Shown here: positions 23,613 through 27,289 of the stretch, piece by piece
How positions within the stretch are numbered: the stretch's first letter is position 1
Layout: each line of letters begins with the position of its first letter
Source of the DNA: DATAEK01 sp036258055
Lineage (GTDB): Bacteria; Acidobacteriota; Vicinamibacteria; Vicinamibacterales; 2-12-FULL-66-21
NCBI GenBank assembly: GCA_036258055.1
Contig: DATAEK010000156.1
Span: forward strand, 1-27,289
Direction: 5' to 3'
Length of the DNA: 27,289 nt
Program-made: the position numbers and the translations under genes
The notes under the pieces: model-generated
The model's input: only the letters and a program-made list of their open reading frames with translations
The model's database searches: none
Told to the model about the DNA's origin: nothing

Positions 23613-24355
23613 GTGAGAGCCGGGGGCGATCGCACGTCGACGTTCGGGTCGCCACCTACAACATCCATCGCTGCCGGGGCATGGACCGGCGTGTCATCCC
23701 CTCCCGCATCGCCGAGGTCCTGCGCGAGATTGACGCTGACGTCGTCGCGCTGCAGGAGGTCGTCGGGGCGGGCCCCGCCGGCGCGGGGCAGGCCGAGGAA
23801 ATCGGCGCGGCGCTCGGCATGGGCTGGGTGATGGCGTCGGTACGGCATCTCCGCAATCACCTGTTCGGCAACGTGGTCCTGAGCCGCTTTCCGATCGTGC
23901 AGCACACGCAGTACGACCTCTCGTGGCGAACCTGCGAACCGCGGGCCTGCCAGCGGGCGGACCTGGACCTGGGCGGCGCGCGGCTGATGCACGTGTACAA
24001 CGTCCACCTGGGAACCGCCGTCCTCGAGCGGCGCTATCAGGCACCGCGTCTCGCGTCATTCGTGCACGATCGCCGCGTCACCGGTCCGAAGATCATCCTC
24101 GGCGATTTCAACGAGTGGATGCGCGGCCTGGCGACGAAGACGCTCTCATCGCTCTTCGAAAGCATCGACCTCAGCGCGCACCTCCGCCGCCGGCGCACCT
24201 ATCCGGGGATCTTCCCGGTCGTCCACCTCGATCACATCTACTACGAAGGCGAAGTGGACGTGCGGACCGTCGAGCTCCCGCGCACGCGCAAAGCGCTGAT
24301 GGCCTCCGATCACCTGCCGCTGGTGGCCAATCTGCGTATCGGCTTCGGGGAGTAG
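23609..24355 (+). CDS. Endonuclease/exonuclease/phosphatase (EEP) family protein (YbhP-like)
   Basis: A 248-residue cytoplasmic protein of the DNase I/sphingomyelinase fold. The catalytic residues are in place: Asn18 (ATYNIH), Glu50 (ALQEV), MHVYNVHLG, Asp166 and Asn168 (GDFNEW), and Asp234/His235 (SDHLPL). I chose GTG at 23609, giving a GTGA overlap with the PLD stop; an in-frame ATG at 23561 lies inside that gene and adds 16 unconserved-looking residues. Coupling with a cardiolipin-synthase-like gene suggests a phosphodiesterase or phosphatase acting on phospholipid or its head group, but nuclease activity cannot be excluded. Confidence 0.88.
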   Translation: MSESRGRSHVDVRVATYNIHRCRGMDRRVIPSRIAEVLREIDADVVALQEVVGAGPAGAGQAEEIGAALGMGWVMASVRHLRNHLFGNVVLSRFPIVQHTQYDLSWRTCEPRACQRADLDLGGARLMHVYNVHLGTAVLERRYQAPRLASFVHDRRVTGPKIILGDFNEWMRGLATKTLSSLFESIDLSAHLRRRRTYPGIFPVVHLDHIYYEGEVDVRTVELPRTRKALMASDHLPLVANLRIGFGE

Positions 24356-24393
24356 CCGGAAACCACCCTCGGAGCAATCGCGCCTCGACGGTA

Positions 24394-24427
24394 TTGACAG
24401 CTGTGCTACCAAAGTGATATCACTTTG
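24394..24427 (+). promoter_or_regulatory. Promoter and palindromic operator of the SPFH/RHH pair
   Basis: A perfect -35 TTGACA (24394-24399) with TATCAC 18 bases downstream (24418-24423) lying in the middle of a perfect 18-bp palindrome CAAAGTGATATCACTTTG (24410-24427). A repressor bound there would cover the -10. The ribbon-helix-helix protein encoded at the end of the operon is the obvious candidate. Confidence 0.75.
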
Positions 24428-24453
24428 ACATCGCTCCGAGGAGGGCGCACCAC

Positions 24454-25323
24454 ATGATTCGCGAACGTGAATACGCCGCGCTTCCGGGTCTGCTCGTCAC
24501 GCTCCTGCTGCTTGCCGTACTGGCCATCACGGTCTATTTCCTCATCAGCGGCGCCGAACGCGCCTCCGCCGGGCGCATGGTCGGCCTCAGCCTGGTGATG
24601 CTGCTGGAGCTGTTCCTCTTCGCCGGCCTCTTCGTCGTCAATCCGAACGAAGGCAAGCTGCTGCAGTTCTTCGGCGACTACGTCGGCACCGTCAAGACCC
24701 CGGGCCTGCGGTGGGCGAACCCGCTCTACTCGAAGAAGCGCGTTTCGCTGCGCGTCCGCAACTTCGAGAGCGCGAAGCTCAAGGTCAACGACCACGAAGG
24801 GAACCCGATCGAGATCGCGGCGGTCGTCGTCTGGCGCGTGGTCGATACGGCCGAAGCGCTGTTCCAGGTTGACGACTACCAGAACTTCGTCAAGGTCCAG
24901 ACCGAAGCGGCGGTGCGCAACCTCGCGACCAGCTATTCCTACGACGCGCACGAAGAGGGCCAGATGTCGCTGCGCGGCAACACGCTCGAAGTCGCCGAGC
25001 ACCTGAAGAAAGAGATTCAGGATCGGCTGGCGAAGGCGGGCGTCGAAGTCATGGAAGCGCGCATCAGCCATCTCGCCTATGCGCCGGAAATCGCGCAGGC
25101 CATGCTCCAGCGTCAGCAGGCCGGGGCGATCATCGCGGCACGATCGCGGATCGTGGAGGGCGCGGTCGGCATGGTCGAAATGGCGCTCGACCAGCTCTCA
25201 CGACGCGAGATCCTCGAGCTCGACAACGAGCGGCGTGCGGCGATGGTGAGCAACCTGCTGGTGGTGTTGTGTGGCGAGCGCGCGACGCAGCCGGTCATCA
25301 ACACCGGCACAATCTACCAATAG
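24454..25323 (+). CDS. SPFH/band-7 (stomatin/flotillin-type) membrane protein
   Basis: A 289-residue protein with two N-terminal membrane spans (LLVTLLLLAVLAITVYFLI and MVGLSLVMLLELFLFAGLFVV). An SPFH domain follows from about 65, starting VNPNEGKLLQFFGDYVGTVK with LRVRNFESAKLKVNDHEGNP. The C-terminal part (LKKEIQDRLAKAGVEVMEARI and the helix after AQAMLQRQQAGAI) is typical for the family, which assembles large membrane rings or rafts. GAGGAGGG eight bases upstream is a strong ribosome binding site. The RHH regulator follows 22 bases later. A role in membrane stress is inference. Confidence 0.9.
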   Translation: MIREREYAALPGLLVTLLLLAVLAITVYFLISGAERASAGRMVGLSLVMLLELFLFAGLFVVNPNEGKLLQFFGDYVGTVKTPGLRWANPLYSKKRVSLRVRNFESAKLKVNDHEGNPIEIAAVVVWRVVDTAEALFQVDDYQNFVKVQTEAAVRNLATSYSYDAHEEGQMSLRGNTLEVAEHLKKEIQDRLAKAGVEVMEARISHLAYAPEIAQAMLQRQQAGAIIAARSRIVEGAVGMVEMALDQLSRREILELDNERRAAMVSNLLVVLCGERATQPVINTGTIYQ

Positions 25324-25345
25324 GAAAGCGGAGAAATCATAAGGC

Positions 25346-25543
25346 GTGACCGATCGCAAGCCGTTCCTGCTTCGCATCGATCGCGAGGTGCTCGACGCCG
25401 TCCAGCGGTGGGCAGACGACGACCTGCGCAGCTTGAACGGGCAGATCGAGTTCATCTTGCGGCGAGCGTTGACCGACGGAGGACGCTGGAAACCGGGTGA
25501 AGGGAAGCGGCCGCGATCGCCGCGCGGCGGATCGGATCGCTGA
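25346..25543 (+). CDS. Ribbon-helix-helix (Arc-type) transcriptional regulator
   Basis: A 65-residue protein beginning with GTG at 25346. The beta-strand KPFLLRID, which would enter the DNA major groove, is followed by two helices (EVLDAVQRWADDDL and LNGQIEFILRRAL), the Arc/MetJ fold. A basic tail (GKRPRSPRGGSD) follows. From memory, small regulators of this type (KPFLLR.D...ALQRWA.DELRS.N.QIE) occur next to SPFH genes in other phyla such as actinobacteria. It probably autoregulates the pair through the palindrome at 24410-24427. There is no toxin gene beside it. Confidence 0.8.
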   Translation: MTDRKPFLLRIDREVLDAVQRWADDDLRSLNGQIEFILRRALTDGGRWKPGEGKRPRSPRGGSDR

Positions 25544-25547
25544 GGTC

Positions 25548-25769
25548 TTACGACTCTTCGTACTCTTCTTCGTTGGGAGGGAGCAACCGGGTGGACGGGC
25601 GAAGCGCTTCGCGGTAATCGAAGAGCGGAAGATCGCGCACGTGCAGCGTCAACGGGCAGCTCGGAGCCTTCTCGTCGATCACGACCGTCACCGGGCTGCC
25701 CTCCACGCCTTCGCGGAAGCCGATTCGGCAACCGCAGGCCAAGCGTGCGTGCGTGAACCCTTTCAACAT
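25548..25769 (-). CDS. Small conserved-looking protein of unknown function
   Basis: A 73-residue protein with CGC near the N-terminus (Cys12, Cys14) and a third Cys38 in SCPLTLH. Its tail is acidic (NEEEYEES). I have no family name for it. The three Cys plus His residues might hold a metal. It follows the TlpA-like gene by 15 bases on the same strand; TATGAT between them could also give it its own short-leader transcript. Confidence 0.6.
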   Translation of the reverse strand: MLKGFTHARLACGCRIGFREGVEGSPVTVVIDEKAPSCPLTLHVRDLPLFDYREALRPSTRLLPPNEEEYEES

Positions 25770-25778
25770 CGTCGTTCG

Positions 25779-25784
25779 ATCATA
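25779..25784 (-). promoter_or_regulatory. -10-like TATGAT before the 73-residue protein
   Basis: Minus strand TATGAT begins on the base after the TlpA-like stop codon and ends nine bases before the ATG at 25769. It predicts a two- to three-base leader. Weaker than the six-base examples. Confidence 0.3.
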
Positions 25785-26348
25785 CTACAGGAGCGGCTTG
25801 AGCGCCTTCTCGAAGTCCTCCTTGCTCGCGGGTCCCAGCTGTTTCGCACAGACCGAACCATCGCGGCCGATGACGTACGACGTCGGCAGTCCGAAGAGCG
25901 GTCCAAACGCGTCCAGCAGTTCGTCGTTCTCGCGCCCGACGAGCACCGGGTAGTTCATCTTCATCTCTTTCGCGTAACCGCGCAGCGTCTCCGGATCGTC
26001 GTCGGTCGAGACTCCGAGGATGACGAGCCCCTTGTCCTTGTACTGATCGTAGAGCTCCACGAAACCCGGGATCTCCACGCGGCACGGCCCGCACCAGGTC
26101 GCCCAGTAGTTGAGCAGAATGACCTTGCCGGCGTAATCCGAGATCTTGACCTGGGCGCCGTTCATGTCCTTGACGGTGTAGTTCAACGTCGCCTTGTTGC
26201 TCGCCTTGCACGTCGCCCCTTCCGATCCGGATGCGATCGACGTCACCGGATCGCTTTCCGCCTTGGGCGTCCGTCCGAGTAACATCGGCACCATCAGGAC
26301 GCCGACTCCGACCGCCGCAGCGGCCGCCACAATCCATCGCGTAGTCAT
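25785..26348 (-). CDS. TlpA/ResA-like membrane-anchored thioredoxin
   Basis: A 187-residue thiol-disulfide oxidoreductase. An N-terminal anchor (WIVAAAAAVGVGVLMVPMLL) is followed by a periplasmic thioredoxin fold: LNYTVKDMNGAQVKISDYAG, active site WCGPC (Cys86, Cys89) in YWATWCGPCRVEIPGF, and LVILGVSTDDDPE, the usual AhpC/TSA-type features. A cis-Pro segment is present at GLPTSYVI. It reduces or oxidises exported cysteines, for example in cytochrome c maturation. An extra Cys48 (GATCKAS) lies near the start of the domain. It follows the anti-sigma gene by 60 bases, suggesting that it belongs to the sigma-factor regulon. Confidence 0.9.
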   Translation of the reverse strand: MTTRWIVAAAAAVGVGVLMVPMLLGRTPKAESDPVTSIASGSEGATCKASNKATLNYTVKDMNGAQVKISDYAGKVILLNYWATWCGPCRVEIPGFVELYDQYKDKGLVILGVSTDDDPETLRGYAKEMKMNYPVLVGRENDELLDAFGPLFGLPTSYVIGRDGSVCAKQLGPASKEDFEKALKPLL

Positions 26349-26408
26349 TGATGATCCTCGTCGCTGCGCAGCCGGCGATCGGCGCCGACGCCGCCTCTCG
26401 TCACACGC

Positions 26409-27179
26409 TCACTCGACGGACTGCTGCACGTAGGCCACGACCTGTTGGAGATCCGCCCGGCGGCCGCGCGCGACGATCGCGTAGGTGCGCCCGCCGCGCG
26501 ACCACATGATCTCTTCCTGTCCGAGCTTGTCCACGGTGCGCACCTCGAAACTGCGCGCCGGGACGCCGTTGAGCACGTACACCGACAACGGTTCGCCACG
26601 CCACCGGTAGAGCATGTGTGCGGTGAGCCCGTCGGTCGACCAGCAACGGCGAACGTCGAGCAACACCAGCTGGCGATCCGGCGCGCTCGATGGCACGCGC
26701 AGCGCCCAGCCCTGTGTGCGGGCCCACGCCAGCCCCGCCGCGCCCGGATCGACCGTGCTGTGATCGGGCACGAACTGAAAGCACTTCACATGATCGACTG
26801 CGAGCTGCGCGGCGAGCGCCTCAACCCGATTGTTCAGTCCGTACAGGAAGACGGCCGCAATGGTGAGCACCAGCGTTGCGGCGAGCGACAGCGGCAGCCA
26901 GCTCCGGCGCATGAGCCCGCTCGGGCGAGGCGCTGCGGCTGATCGCGGCATTGAGGCGGTCTGCGCAGCACACCGGCGGCGCAGCATCTCGGGCGCGCTC
27001 GCGCGGAGCTCCTCACGCCGCGCGTGCAGGACCTCGCGCGCCGTCCGCTCGTCAGCGACTGCCTCGCGACATGGAGGGCACGCTTTGATGTGCGCGTCCA
27101 CTGAGGCCCGCTCGGCGGGCTGCGCCTCGCCGTCCACATACGGCGTCATCAACGGTTCGACGTCGCGACAATCAGACAT
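26409..27179 (-). CDS. Zinc-finger (ZAS) anti-sigma factor
   Basis: A 256-residue transmembrane regulator. The N-terminal domain holds Cys4 and HIKACPPC (His30, Cys34, Cys37), the HxxxCxxC signature of zf-HC2 anti-sigma factors that clamp ECF sigma factors. One span (WLPLSLAATLVLTIAAVFLYGL, about 90-113) leads to a periplasmic domain of about 140 residues with two Cys (KCFQF, RRCWS), which could sense redox state. I chose ATG at 27179 with AGGA eight bases upstream; an ATG six codons earlier (27197) is possible. It follows a probable sigma factor and precedes a TlpA-like protein, so an extracytoplasmic oxidative or thiol stress circuit is likely but not shown. Confidence 0.87.
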   Translation of the reverse strand: MSDCRDVEPLMTPYVDGEAQPAERASVDAHIKACPPCREAVADERTAREVLHARREELRASAPEMLRRRCAAQTASMPRSAAAPRPSGLMRRSWLPLSLAATLVLTIAAVFLYGLNNRVEALAAQLAVDHVKCFQFVPDHSTVDPGAAGLAWARTQGWALRVPSSAPDRQLVLLDVRRCWSTDGLTAHMLYRWRGEPLSVYVLNGVPARSFEVRTVDKLGQEEIMWSRGGRTYAIVARGRRADLQQVVAYVQQSVE

Positions 27180-27220
27180 GCTCGATTCCTGATGCACACA
27201 TACCCTGGTTCCGCGGCCGG

Positions 27221-27289
27221 CTATCGGCTGGCCACCCTCGGCGCCGCCGCCTTTGCCGCCGTCAATCGTTCGAAGAGGAGCCGCCGTCC
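27221..27289 (-). CDS. C-terminal end of a probable ECF sigma factor (cut by the window edge)
   Basis: Only the last 22 codons are present: GRRLLFERLTAAKAAA... followed by TAG. GRRLL resembles the end of region 4 of ECF sigma factors (..RxRLxRGRRLLxxxL), and the gene lies 41 bases upstream of a ZAS anti-sigma gene on the same strand, the standard arrangement. The identification rests mainly on context. Confidence 0.45.
   Translation of the reverse strand, partial: GRRLLFERLTAAKAAAPRVASR

Noticed and set aside
25346..25543. RHH gene as the antitoxin of a toxin-antitoxin pair
   Set aside because: No toxin-like frame lies beside it; the operon partner is an SPFH membrane protein and the following gene is convergent.
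25497..26282. 261-codon plus-strand frame at the end of the RHH gene
   Set aside because: Antisense to the 73-residue protein and the TlpA-like gene, whose WCGPC active site is unmistakable.

Overview
The window is GC-rich DNA from a free-living bacterium. The best guess is Acidobacteriota, probably a soil lineage such as Vicinamibacteria. This is inference. It rests on the ~800-residue MacB/FtsX-type permeases of the kind called acidobacterial duplicated orphan permeases (ADOP), the large secreted Asp-box propeller protein, the LiaF/LytS/LytT cluster and the codon bias. I see no rRNA, tRNA, CRISPR array, insertion sequence or prophage.

Layout. (1) 49-3222 (+): a secreted 1057-residue Asp-box/VPS10-like propeller protein. 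(2) 10589-3335 (-): one seven-gene efflux operon: TetR regulator, HlyD-type fusion protein, ABC ATPase, TolC-type channel, second ABC ATPase and two ABC-2 permeases. It resembles E. coli ybiH(cecR)-ybhGFSR, but the two halves of YbhF are separate genes with an outer-membrane channel gene between them. A good promoter and a TAACTGG-type operator sit in front of tetR. (3) 13874-10935 (-): two small LiaF-type membrane proteins, a LytS-type histidine kinase and a LytTR response regulator, tightly coupled. They are divergent from pepP (14014-15486, +). (4) 15511-16059 (-): a secreted protein of unknown function. (5) 16264-19918 (+): a collapsed ADOP pseudogene, an intact ADOP permease and a MacB/LolD-type ATPase. 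(6) 20426-20055 (-): an RRM-type RNA-binding protein; then on + a transglutaminase-like protein. (7) 22287-21622 (-): a lipoprotein and a CPCC protein, divergent from a cardiolipin-synthase-like PLD protein coupled to an EEP phosphatase/nuclease (compare E. coli clsB-ybhP). (8) 24454-25543 (+): an SPFH membrane protein and a ribbon-helix-helix regulator behind a perfect 18-bp palindrome. (9) 27289-25548 (-): the tail of a probable ECF sigma factor, its zinc-finger anti-sigma factor, a TlpA-like thioredoxin and a 73-residue protein.

Two features cut across the window and are the most interesting things in it. First, nearly every longer gap holds short arrays of degenerate 7-bp words (CMTTTRC, GGACNGC, GGTTCTA, GCTCGGC and GCTTGAC types). 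They lie mostly just after stop codons and twice fold back as inverted repeats. Second, several transcription units begin with a -10-like TANNNT placed exactly six bases before ATG, which predicts leaderless mRNAs. One such element (22293-22299) is symmetric and appears to fire both ways.
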